Below, piece after piece: positions 8,592-14,989 of a DNA stretch of 16,070 bases. A model generated the notes under the pieces. That model saw nothing but the letters and a program-made list of their open reading frames with translations, made no database searches and was not told the DNA's origin. Source of the DNA: Iamia sp035575815. GTDB taxonomy: Bacteria > Actinomycetota > Acidimicrobiia > Acidimicrobiales > Iamiaceae. Each line of letters starts with the position of its first letter. Within the stretch, counting starts at the first letter, position 1. Position numbers and translations under genes: made by a program. The stretch spans positions 1 to 16,070 of the forward strand of contig NZ_DATLXO010000205.1 of assembly GCF_035575815.1 (NCBI RefSeq), read 5' to 3'.

Positions 8592-10379
8592 TCACCGGCA
8601 GCGCTGCCAGAGCTCGTAGTGGGGGCCCTGGTCGCCGACGCGACAGAAGCGGTCGCGGATGACCTGGTTCGGCGCGTCGGAGCCCAGCTCCCGGGAGTCG
8701 TTGGGCTCATCCCAGGAGTCCCAGACGTGGGACAGGACCAGCCAGTCCGACGCCGCGACCTCCTCGGCCAGGCCGGAGTCCGGGGCGTTGGCGATGCCCG
8801 GGTCCATCTCGATGTAGCGCGTGGCCGGGGTCGCCTCGGGGAACAGGAAGTAGAAGTAGGCGTCGCTGTAGGGCGTCTTGCGCAGATCCGCCGTCCCCAC
8901 GAAGAGGCGATCGCCAGGCTCGATGCGGCCCCGCAGCTCGTCGGTCACCGCCTGGGCGCTGGCCGCGATGTCCGGCGAGCCGAGGTAGAAGGTGCGGTCG
9001 TCGTTGCGCACGGCCCAGCCGAAGTAGTCGCCGGTCAGGTTCTGGCGCGTCAGGTCGGTCCAGGTGCGAGCGGTGTACGCCGGGAGCACCAGCACCACCA
9101 GCACCAGGGGCAGCAGCGCGGTGGCGGTGCGGATCACCGTCGGATGCACCCGGGGCGCCCGCTCCCCCGCCCGCGCCGCCCGCTGCGCCGCAACTCGCCG
9201 GCGGTCGCTCCACCACTCGCCCCACTGCACGAAGGCCACGGGGAGGAACACCATCGACACGCACGACACCCAGGCCAGGTGGGTGGTGTCGGGGCGTTGG
9301 AGGGCCTGGGGCAGGAGGCCCACGCCGAGGGCCCCCACCACCACCAGGATGCGACCCCGGTGGTCATCGGGGGCTCGGCGCAGCGCCGCCACCCCGGTGC
9401 CCAGGATGGCGAAGGCTGCCAGGGGCAGGGCGAGGAACCACAGCGTCACCTGCTGAGGGGCCGCGAGCATGGGCAGGGGCCAGCTCGGCACCCGCAGCTG
9501 GGCGACCGCCGCGAGGGCGCCGTCGAGGCGGTCCCACGACGGCGGGATCGGCAGGTGGCGCCCCCCACGCAGGTCGAACACGGGCTGGAGGAACATCCCC
9601 TCCACCGAGGGGCCGATCCCGGCGGTCGCCAGGTGGATCAGCACCGGGGCGACGCCGACCACGAACCCGAGGGCCAGAGGGCCGAGGAGGTCGCGCCGCC
9701 AGCGTCGCCACGCGAGGGCGATCACCGCGAGCCCGACGGCGACCACGAGGTCGGGGCGGAAGAGCAGGGTGGCGCCGAAGGCCACTCCCCCGGCGATCAG
9801 CCAGGGTCGGGCGCCGGGCACTCCGTCGCTCAGGCGTCGCGCCCCGGCGAGGGCCAGGGCGCAGCCGATGACGCCGAGGGCCACGGCGCCGTTCCAGGCC
9901 AGGGCGGTGAGCCCGATGGGCGTGATCACCAGCAACACGCCGAGCACCCCACACACGGTGGCCACCCGACGGCCCCACGGGAGAGCCAGGGCGAAGAGGC
10001 CGAAGATGATGCCGAGGTGCTGGACGAGGCCGTAGACCCGCTCGGCCGCGAGCGTGGTCCCCGCGACCTTGTACCAGGCGGCCAGGGCCCACAGGCTTCC
10101 GGGCCCGTAGAGGTGCAGGAAGTCGCGGTTGGGCAGGTCGCCGTTGAGCACCCGCTCGGGGAAGACGAGCATGAAGCCCTCCTCCATGGGCGGGCCCTGG
10201 TAGTGGAAGAGGGTCGGCAGGGGCAGGCCGATCGCCACGCCGACGACGGCCACGGCCAGCACCGTGCCCCGGGTCCCGTGCACGAGCGAACGGGCCGACC
10301 GGCGAAGGTCGTCGCCCCACTGGCGAGGCCTGTCGGGCGGGGCGGGGGCGTCGAGGTCGCGCCGGGCGGTCGCGGTCAT
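8592..10379 (-). CDS. GT-C type membrane glycosyltransferase-like protein
   Basis: This 595-residue polytopic membrane protein probably transfers a sugar from a lipid carrier on the outer face of the membrane, as GT-C enzymes do. A first helix lies at about 38-58. It is followed by an acidic first loop, M-E-E-G-F-M-L-V-F-P-E-R-V-L-N-G (65-80) and R-D-F-L-H-L-Y-G-P-G (85-94). This resembles the early catalytic-loop region of GT39/GT83-like proteins, with Glu66/Glu67 and Asp86 as candidate functional acids. About ten helices follow up to residue 435, including an R-P-D-T-T-H-L-A-W loop (362-370). Residues about 440-595 form a soluble C-terminal domain with no helix. The ATG at 10379 overlaps the stop of the upstream gene as ATGA, so the two are translationally coupled. 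The donor, acceptor and exact family are not determined. Confidence 0.85.
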   Translation of the reverse strand: MTATARRDLDAPAPPDRPRQWGDDLRRSARSLVHGTRGTVLAVAVVGVAIGLPLPTLFHYQGPPMEEGFMLVFPERVLNGDLPNRDFLHLYGPGSLWALAAWYKVAGTTLAAERVYGLVQHLGIIFGLFALALPWGRRVATVCGVLGVLLVITPIGLTALAWNGAVALGVIGCALALAGARRLSDGVPGARPWLIAGGVAFGATLLFRPDLVVAVGLAVIALAWRRWRRDLLGPLALGFVVGVAPVLIHLATAGIGPSVEGMFLQPVFDLRGGRHLPIPPSWDRLDGALAAVAQLRVPSWPLPMLAAPQQVTLWFLALPLAAFAILGTGVAALRRAPDDHRGRILVVVGALGVGLLPQALQRPDTTHLAWVSCVSMVFLPVAFVQWGEWWSDRRRVAAQRAARAGERAPRVHPTVIRTATALLPLVLVVLVLPAYTARTWTDLTRQNLTGDYFGWAVRNDDRTFYLGSPDIAASAQAVTDELRGRIEPGDRLFVGTADLRKTPYSDAYFYFLFPEATPATRYIEMDPGIANAPDSGLAEEVAASDWLVLSHVWDSWDEPNDSRELGSDAPNQVIRDRFCRVGDQGPHYELWQRCR

Positions 10380-13210
10380 GAGTCTGCGGCCGTGGTCGTG
10401 GTGGCCCCGTCGGTGGCGGCCCGGTCGGTCGAGGCCCCGTCGGTGACGTCGGCACGGTAGGTGGCGCCCCCACCCGGTCTGCCCGGCCCGTTGGACCCGT
10501 CCGCCGCGTCGGGAGCGCCGCGCCATCTGCCGGTGCCGCTGCGGCTGCTGCGGCGGCGGCGGAGCAGGTGGTCGACGGCGACGCCGGCCCCGACGAGCAG
10601 GGCCAGCTCGAGCGGCGTGCGGAACCGCACCGCCCCGTAGGCGTACACCGTGGTGGCGAGCACCATCAGACCGAGCGACACCAGGGGGTAGACGAGCACC
10701 CGGCGGCGCCGCAGCACCAGCCCGCCGGCGAGGCCGACCGGCGCCAGTGCCCACCAGGCCAGCTGGCCGACCTGCGCGGCAGCGCGCGGGCGACCCTCGA
10801 TCTCGAGCAGCGCGAGGGATTGTGCCGGCCGGTAGACGTCGAGCTCGCGCCCGATCCGGGCCGCCAACACGGCGGGGATGCGCTCGCTGTTCTCCCGCGC
10901 GTAGTCGACGCCCAGGCACCGCCAGTATCGCGCCCTTTGGGCTTCGTTGCCCGGCGGCTCGCCGGGGACGACGCCCTCGTACTCCGGTCCGAAGCGCGGT
11001 CCGAGGCACTGGCGGTAGAGGGCCTCCTCCGCGGCGTCGGCCACCGGCTGACCGGCCCGGGCCCGTTCGCGCTGCTGGCAGTTGAACGACCAGTAGCCCA
11101 GTAACTGGTCATCAGCGGCGGGGCCACCCGCGGCGGGCCGGGTCTCCTCCAACCCGTAGCTGTCGGGGCAGTTGGCGTAGTAGAGGACCTCGTCGCTGTT
11201 GGTCGACAGGAGCACGACCTGGTCGAAGGCGCGGGCGTTGCGCACCGTCCACGGGGCGAGCAGCACCAACCCGCACAGCCCGGCGACGAGACCGGCGGTG
11301 AGCTTGCGGCCGAGGGGGATGCCCCGACGCCGTAGCACGAGGGGCGCCACGAGCAGCGGGTAGAGGAACAGCGCCTCGCCCCGAGCCAGTGCGGCGGTCG
11401 CGATCAACAGCCCGAGCACCGCGGCGCGGCGGAGGTCGGGCCGCTCCCACCACCGGTACGCGGCGAGCACGACGAGACCGATCATCGTGGTGTAGACGCC
11501 TTCGGGCCACAGGGCGCCGTCGATGATCCAGAGGTTCGGGTAGAGCGCCACCAGCCCGGCGGTGACCAGGGCGGCGGAATCGCCGGCCAGGCGCCGGGCG
11601 ATCAGCGCCGCCACCAGAACGATGCCCACGCCGAGCACGGCGCCCAGCGCCTTGTGGGCGAGGAACGTGCGGGCCCCGAGCATCGAGCCGGTGGCGAGCC
11701 AGGTCGAGAGCAACGGAGGGTGGATGGCCGACGGCACGGCCAGGCCCTGGTCGATCCAGCGGAACGGTTCGGAGTAGCCGACCCGGTCGGCGAGCATGTT
11801 GGCCTGGTGGTGGTGGTAGAACAGCTCACCCCCGCTGGGGTTGGTGCGGTTGATCGATACCAGGGTGAGCACCCGCCAGGCGAAGGCGCCACCGGTGATG
11901 ACCGCCAGGCGGACCGCGAAGGGGCTGAGCGCTCGGCGCCCGTCGGGGCCGAAGCACCGGCGCCGCAGGGCCCCCAGGGCGGCCCCGCCGGCGAGCGACC
12001 CGAGCACGGTGACGATGACCATGGGTCCCAGCCGCTGGGTGCCGGGGGCCCCGCCGGCCCGGGTGACCCACAGCCCGGTCACCAGGGGCACGACGAGGAA
12101 CGCGCCGACGCTCACGGTGCGAGCCCGGGCTGCGACCCAGCCAACGGCGTCGGACCACCACGTCCGAGGCTCGTCGCGGTCCACGAGCAGGCCCCAGAGC
12201 ACCCCGGCCGCGCCGACGAGGGCGAGGCCGATCCGGGCCATGATCGTGGCCGCCACCCCGCCCGGGTCGAGGACGCTGCCGACGCCGGGGCCGGCCGCGC
12301 CGACGAGGAGGGCGAGGGCCACGATGCCCCCGAGGCGGGGCGCGGCCCGACGCACGACCGGGGCCGCCCCGACGAGGGGGCCGACACCGGCACGGGCGCC
12401 GGCGACGAGGGCGCCGAGCACGATGCCCACGCCGATCAGGTCGAGCTGGGCGGGCGGGCTGACCCGCGCCACGACCCCCCAGCCCGTGGGGTCGCTGGTC
12501 GCGGCCAGGACGACGCGCAGACCGAGCCCGGCCACAGCGAGCGCGCCGCCGGCGGCCACCGCCACCTCGACCGGGTTCCGCCCGCGACCGGCCGCCCGTC
12601 GCAGGCCCCGCTCCCAGAGCGGGAGGAGCAACCAGGCGACGACTGCGGTGGTCAGCACCCAGGAGTGGCCGAGACGTCCGGCGGCGGCCGGTGGCCAGGT
12701 GCCGGCGTCGGGGCGGGTGAGCGGGGCGAGCAGCGTCCAGTCGAGCACCACGTCGATCCAGGTGGGCAGCGACGCGGTCTCGAAGGCGGCGATGGCGTTG
12801 GCGTCGGCCACCGAGGCCGGCGCGGCGGGGCGCAGGATCGTGCCTGCGACCGTCGGGTAGAGGAACCCGGCGACGGTCACCACCAGCCACCACGGCAGGA
12901 GGATGTCGCGCAGGCGGCGGCGCCAGGCCGCAAGAGCCGGGGCCACGGCGTCGCCGGCGAGGGCCCGGGAGGTGACCGGGAGCTGGGCGGCGGCGGCCCC
13001 GATCACGAGGAGCAGCGCCAGTCCCCCGTCGAGGCGGCCGAGGGCCTGGCCCACCCCGGTGCCCGCGCCGGAGCGACCTGCGGCCCAGGCGACCGCGAAG
13101 GCCACGACGGCCCCCAGGGTCACCAGCCAGAGGCCGTCGCCGGTGGCCCGCCGACGACCGACCGCCCCGTCGGGCGCGAGGCGCGACGGGGCGGTCTGAG
13201 GCGCGGACAC
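10376..13210 (-). CDS. Two-domain membrane protein: acyltransferase-3-like N-half fused to GT39-like glycosyltransferase
   Basis: This is a 944-residue, helix-rich protein that is roughly twice the usual GT39 length. Residues about 24-415 show acyltransferase-3 landmarks in order. These are a GG-L-A-L-L-L-V-I-G segment followed by R-R-R-L-R-D-I-L-L-P-W-W-L-V (62-110), H-S-W-V-L-T-T-A-V-V-A-W-L-L-L-P-L (182-198), and P-P-A-Q-L-D-L-I-G-V-G (252-262). The catalytic histidine expected near the N-terminus is absent. Residues about 430-885 form a GT-C/GT39-like domain. It has G-E-L-F-Y-H-H-H-Q-A-N (460-471), H-P-P-L (497-500), L-W-P-E-G (567-571), an A-N-C-P-D-S-Y-G loop (679-686) and R-F-R-T-P-L-E (862-868). 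Loop cysteines 681, 711, 735 and 765 could form disulfides. A Thr/Asp-rich tail ends it. GTG 13210 was chosen because TAGGAT lies 8 bases upstream and the further extension is poor. It likely acts in envelope glycan assembly. Confidence 0.85.
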   Translation of the reverse strand: MSAPQTAPSRLAPDGAVGRRRATGDGLWLVTLGAVVAFAVAWAAGRSGAGTGVGQALGRLDGGLALLLVIGAAAAQLPVTSRALAGDAVAPALAAWRRRLRDILLPWWLVVTVAGFLYPTVAGTILRPAAPASVADANAIAAFETASLPTWIDVVLDWTLLAPLTRPDAGTWPPAAAGRLGHSWVLTTAVVAWLLLPLWERGLRRAAGRGRNPVEVAVAAGGALAVAGLGLRVVLAATSDPTGWGVVARVSPPAQLDLIGVGIVLGALVAGARAGVGPLVGAAPVVRRAAPRLGGIVALALLVGAAGPGVGSVLDPGGVAATIMARIGLALVGAAGVLWGLLVDRDEPRTWWSDAVGWVAARARTVSVGAFLVVPLVTGLWVTRAGGAPGTQRLGPMVIVTVLGSLAGGAALGALRRRCFGPDGRRALSPFAVRLAVITGGAFAWRVLTLVSINRTNPSGGELFYHHHQANMLADRVGYSEPFRWIDQGLAVPSAIHPPLLSTWLATGSMLGARTFLAHKALGAVLGVGIVLVAALIARRLAGDSAALVTAGLVALYPNLWIIDGALWPEGVYTTMIGLVVLAAYRWWERPDLRRAAVLGLLIATAALARGEALFLYPLLVAPLVLRRRGIPLGRKLTAGLVAGLCGLVLLAPWTVRNARAFDQVVLLSTNSDEVLYYANCPDSYGLEETRPAAGGPAADDQLLGYWSFNCQQRERARAGQPVADAAEEALYRQCLGPRFGPEYEGVVPGEPPGNEAQRARYWRCLGVDYARENSERIPAVLAARIGRELDVYRPAQSLALLEIEGRPRAAAQVGQLAWWALAPVGLAGGLVLRRRRVLVYPLVSLGLMVLATTVYAYGAVRFRTPLELALLVGAGVAVDHLLRRRRSSRSGTGRWRGAPDAADGSNGPGRPGGGATYRADVTDGASTDRAATDGATTTTAADS

Positions 13211-13218
13211 GACCGGTG

Positions 13219-13224
13219 ATCCTA
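13219..13224 (-). promoter_or_regulatory. Putative -10 box TAGGAT for the two-gene glycosyltransferase operon
   Basis: Read on the minus strand, TAGGAT is an excellent TANNNT box. It ends 8 bases before the GTG at 13210, so the transcript would be leaderless or nearly so. No recognisable -35 hexamer is present 16-18 bases upstream. The position supports the chosen start of the 944-residue gene. Confidence 0.5.
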
Positions 13225-13250
13225 CGGCCCGGCCCTCCGGCGGCCCGGCA

Positions 13251-13268
13251 CCCGTCCACCCGGACGGG
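13251..13268. repeat. Perfect 7-bp inverted repeat in the divergent intergenic region
   Basis: CCCGTCC (13251-13257) and GGACGGG (13262-13268) are exact reverse complements around the loop ACCC. It lies between the two divergent -10 boxes, about where -35 elements or an operator would be expected. It could be a regulator site or a chance GC-rich hairpin. No regulator can be named. Confidence 0.4.
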
Positions 13269-13288
13269 ATCCACCCCGCGCGGCTTGC

Positions 13289-13294
13289 TACGAT
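13289..13294 (+). promoter_or_regulatory. Putative extended -10 promoter for the DNA glycosylase gene
   Basis: TACGAT preceded by TGC (13286-13288) gives an extended -10 element, TGnTACGAT. The transcription start would fall near base 13301. The SOS box begins at 13303, so it would overlap the start site, a position where a bound repressor blocks initiation. No clear -35 hexamer is visible, as is common for extended -10 promoters. Confidence 0.55.
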
Positions 13295-13302
13295 CGCCGC
13301 TC

Positions 13303-13316
13303 CGAACGGCTGTTCG
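13303..13316. promoter_or_regulatory. SOS box (LexA operator)
   Basis: CGAACGGCTGTTCG matches the Gram-positive/actinobacterial LexA consensus CGAAC-N4-GTTCG at all ten fixed positions. Of the two further flanking bases in the mycobacterial form (TCGAAC-N4-GTTCGA), the right-hand A is present and the left T is C. It lies 9 bases after the TACGAT box and about 40 bases before the GTG of an AlkA-like DNA glycosylase, a gene class for which damage induction makes sense. That LexA binds here is inferred from the motif and the context. Confidence 0.75.
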
Positions 13317-13356
13317 ACACGGCACCGTCCCGGTGCGGTCCCCCGAGCGGCACCCC

Positions 13357-14226
13357 GTGCCCCCACCCCTGACCTTCACGCCTCCCACCCCGCCCGGCCT
13401 CGACCTCGGCCCGACCCTCGGATCCTTGCGCGTCGGCGAGTCCGACCCGTGTTGGCGCACCGACGCGGATGGCTCGTGGACGTGGGCCACCCGCACGCCC
13501 GAGGGAGCCGTGACGCTTCAGCTCCACGCCCGTGAGGGGGCGGTGGTGGCCCAGGCCTGGGGTCCCGGTGCGGAGTGGTCCGAGCTGCTGTTGCCCGGCC
13601 TCGTCGGGGTGCACGACGATCCCTCGGCGCTCGTCACCGACCACGACCCGGTGGCGTCGATCGTCGCCCGCTACCCCGGGTTCCGCCTCGCTCGATCGGC
13701 TCGGGTCGCCGACGCGGCGGTGGCCGGCGTGTGCCGACGAGGCGTGTCGAGCTTCGAGGCGGCCCGCTCGTGGGCGCTCCTGGTCGAGGCCATGGGCGAC
13801 GATGCGCCCGGTCCCGGTGGCCTCCGCCTCCCGGCCGCACCGCGTCGGGTCGCCGCCGCCGACCCCTATGAGCTCCACGTCCTCGGGCTCGAGCACCAGC
13901 GCGCCGATGAGGTCCGGCGCATCGCGTCCCACGCGTCGCGCCTCGAGCTGTCGACCACCGAACCCGGCGACGCGGTCGTCGATCGGCTGCGCAACATCGC
14001 CGGTGTCGGCGCCGATGCCATCGACCACGTCCGGTCGGTCGCGTTGGGCCAGTCCGACGCGCTCCCCGTGATCGACGCCCACCACCTCGCGGCGCTGGTG
14101 CGGGTGCTGCAGACCGACGACCGCAGCGCGGACGCCGAGATCCTGCTCGAGGCCTTCCGTCCCCAGCGCGGGCGCGTCGTGCGCCTCATCGGCCTCGCCG
14201 CCGAGGAACCGCTCGTCAGTCCTTGA
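13357..14226 (+). CDS. AlkA-like DNA-3-methyladenine glycosylase (HhH-GPD superfamily)
   Basis: This 289-residue protein would excise alkylated bases from DNA as the first step of base-excision repair. The C-terminal half shows the superfamily layout. A helix-hairpin-helix lies at about 209-231 (D-R-L-R-N-I-A-G-V-G-A-D-A-I). It is followed by A-L-P-V-I-D-A-H-H-L (235-244), where Asp240 matches the catalytic aspartate, and by E-A-F-R-P-Q-R-G-R-V-V-R (265-276), equivalent to the W-x-P-W-R segment of AlkA. The hairpin is degenerate: the usual G-I-G-P-W-T-A reads G-V-G-A-D-A-I. The N-terminal half (about 20-110) is AlkA-N-like but divergent. GTG 13357 is the best-fitting start; an in-frame GTG at 13333 is possible, and neither has a good ribosome-binding site. 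An SOS box lies upstream. The stop overlaps the convergent neighbour's stop region by 11 bases. Confidence 0.78.
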   Translation: MPPPLTFTPPTPPGLDLGPTLGSLRVGESDPCWRTDADGSWTWATRTPEGAVTLQLHAREGAVVAQAWGPGAEWSELLLPGLVGVHDDPSALVTDHDPVASIVARYPGFRLARSARVADAAVAGVCRRGVSSFEAARSWALLVEAMGDDAPGPGGLRLPAAPRRVAAADPYELHVLGLEHQRADEVRRIASHASRLELSTTEPGDAVVDRLRNIAGVGADAIDHVRSVALGQSDALPVIDAHHLAALVRVLQTDDRSADAEILLEAFRPQRGRVVRLIGLAAEEPLVSP

Positions 14227-14488
14227 GCGCCACCGCGTTGGGCGTCACGTTCACCTTGGGCACGTAGTCGGTGCGCTCGAGCGTCCGCTGCTCGCCACCG
14301 AGCCGGGCCCGCAGCTCACGGCGGCAGGCGGTGCACGGACCGTAGGCGACGTCGCTGACGTCCTCGCCGCACCGGGGGCAGGGGAAGTGCAGGTCCCCCG
14401 CGGGTGCCGGCGGCGGGACCTCGGCGGCCCGCCACGGCTCCGGGGGGAAGTCGATCGGGGGCGGGGACGACGGCGGCGAGGAGCTCAC
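14216..14488 (-). CDS. Small zinc-ribbon protein, conserved actinobacterial hypothetical
   Basis: This is a 90-residue protein of unknown function. The N-terminal 30 residues are Pro/Ser-rich and probably disordered. A four-cysteine knuckle follows, C37-P-R-C40 and C52-T-A-C55 (C-x2-C-x11-C-x2-C), which should bind one zinc ion. The last 20 residues end Y-V-P-K-V-N-V-T-P-N-A-V-A-L-K-D, which I take to be a conserved tail in related actinobacteria. The GTG at 14488 was chosen because the in-frame extension to 14662 has clearly poorer third-position GC (about two-thirds by my count). However, that extension starts at a GTG 14 bases after an AGGAGG, so a longer form cannot be excluded. It converges on and overlaps the glycosylase gene by 11 bases. 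DNA, RNA or protein binding are all possible. Confidence 0.78.
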   Translation of the reverse strand: MSSSPPSSPPPIDFPPEPWRAAEVPPPAPAGDLHFPCPRCGEDVSDVAYGPCTACRRELRARLGGEQRTLERTDYVPKVNVTPNAVALKD

Positions 14489-14698
14489 CCGACGAGCATC
14501 GCAGGTCCGACCTCGAACGACCCGAAACGGCCGTCCTGGTGGGTGCCCAGGCCGCACCAGGGTCGCAGTTTGCAGTCCCGCGGCCACCGGTGGCGCAACG
14601 GTGATCCCCAGCCGAGGGCCGTCGGTCCCCAGCCCCCGACGCCCGATCCACCGGAGATCCACAGGTTGTGGCCCTTCCTCCTCACAACGGAGGCGTCG
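14489..14698. other. Divergent intergenic region with an unassigned minus-strand reading frame
   Basis: These 210 bases separate the zinc-ribbon gene from the next plus-strand gene. They contain CCACA-GGT-TGTGG (14659-14671, a 5-bp palindrome), a near-repeat GATCCACCGG/GATCCACAGG (14645 and 14656), and CCTCC/GGAGG (14677-14693). An open minus-strand frame also crosses it and ends at 14485 in a GTGA overlap with the zinc-ribbon start (see findings). I recognise no RNA gene. Confidence 0.4.
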
Positions 14699-14704
14699 TA
14701 GCGT
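14699..14704 (+). promoter_or_regulatory. Putative -10 box TAGCGT for a leaderless small gene
   Basis: TAGCGT fits TANNNT and ends 6 bases before the ATG at 14711, which places the transcription start at or next to the start codon. The only GGAGG nearby (14689-14693) is 17 bases from the ATG, too far to act as a ribosome-binding site. That supports leaderless translation. No -35 box is evident at 16-18 bases. Confidence 0.45.
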
Positions 14705-14710
14705 GCCGGC

Positions 14711-14959
14711 ATGGCTTGCTTCGAGGTGACCCTCCGAGACCGCACCGTGGAGAGCGTGGGCGACGCCGATGCCTACCAGCAGGAAGGGCCCATGACCACG
14801 TTCTTCCGCACCGACGGGCGCAGCACGGTCGACTCGTGGAGCACCCGGGTGGCCAGCGTCCGCACCGCGGATGTGTTGCTCATCCGGCGCGCCGCGGGTC
14901 CCGCCTCGCTCGGGTCGGTCCCCGAGGTGGCGGCGATGGCCCCGCGACGCACGGCCTGA
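14711..14959 (+). CDS. Small conserved actinobacterial protein of unknown function
   Basis: This is an 82-residue soluble protein with no membrane segment or signal peptide. It reads M-A-C-F-E-V-T-L-R-D, then D-A-D-A-Y-Q-Q-E-G-P-M-T-T-F-F (18-32), D-S-W-S-T-R-V-A-S (41-49) and R-T-A-D-V-L-L-I-R-R (51-60). I recognise this arrangement from short proteins seen repeatedly in GC-rich actinobacteria, usually annotated as hypothetical. The alternation of short hydrophobic segments suggests a compact beta-rich fold, but that is inference. The last 20 residues look unstructured. The ATG at 14711 is supported by the -10 box 6 bases upstream. It is followed after 30 bases by the stop of a convergent glycosyltransferase gene. 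No function can be assigned. Confidence 0.82.
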   Translation: MACFEVTLRDRTVESVGDADAYQQEGPMTTFFRTDGRSTVDSWSTRVASVRTADVLLIRRAAGPASLGSVPEVAAMAPRRTA

Positions 14960-14965
14960 AGCCGT
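14951..14965. terminator. Weak hairpin between convergent genes
   Basis: ACGGC (14951-14955) and GCCGT (14961-14965) form a 5-bp perfect stem with a 5-base loop that contains the TGA stop of the small upstream gene. It sits in the only gap between two convergent genes, so it may help terminate either transcript. The stem is short and there is no T-tract. Confidence 0.25.
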
Positions 14966-14989
14966 CTCTCGGCGGGCAGGGTCCGAGGC

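Noticed and set aside
8574..10460. A 628-codon plus-strand open frame opposite the GT-C gene
   Set aside because: Its translation is rich in Gly, Arg, His and Gln with no recognisable domain. The minus-strand gene has helices, conserved loops and a coupled start.
11654..13219. A 521-codon plus-strand open frame opposite the 944-residue gene
   Set aside because: It is an antisense shadow of high GC composition with repetitive Gly/Asp/Glu/Arg content and no motif. It ends inside the opposite gene's promoter region.
11826..13496. A 556-codon minus-strand frame overlapping the fusion gene in another phase
   Set aside because: It is Arg/Pro/Gly-rich with no membrane helices. The chosen frame has clear helices and family motifs throughout.
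14655..14663. AGATCCACA, a 7 of 9 match to a DnaA box
   Set aside because: It is a single imperfect copy with no AT-rich region, no cluster of further boxes and no dnaA/dnaN gene nearby. It gives no support for an origin.
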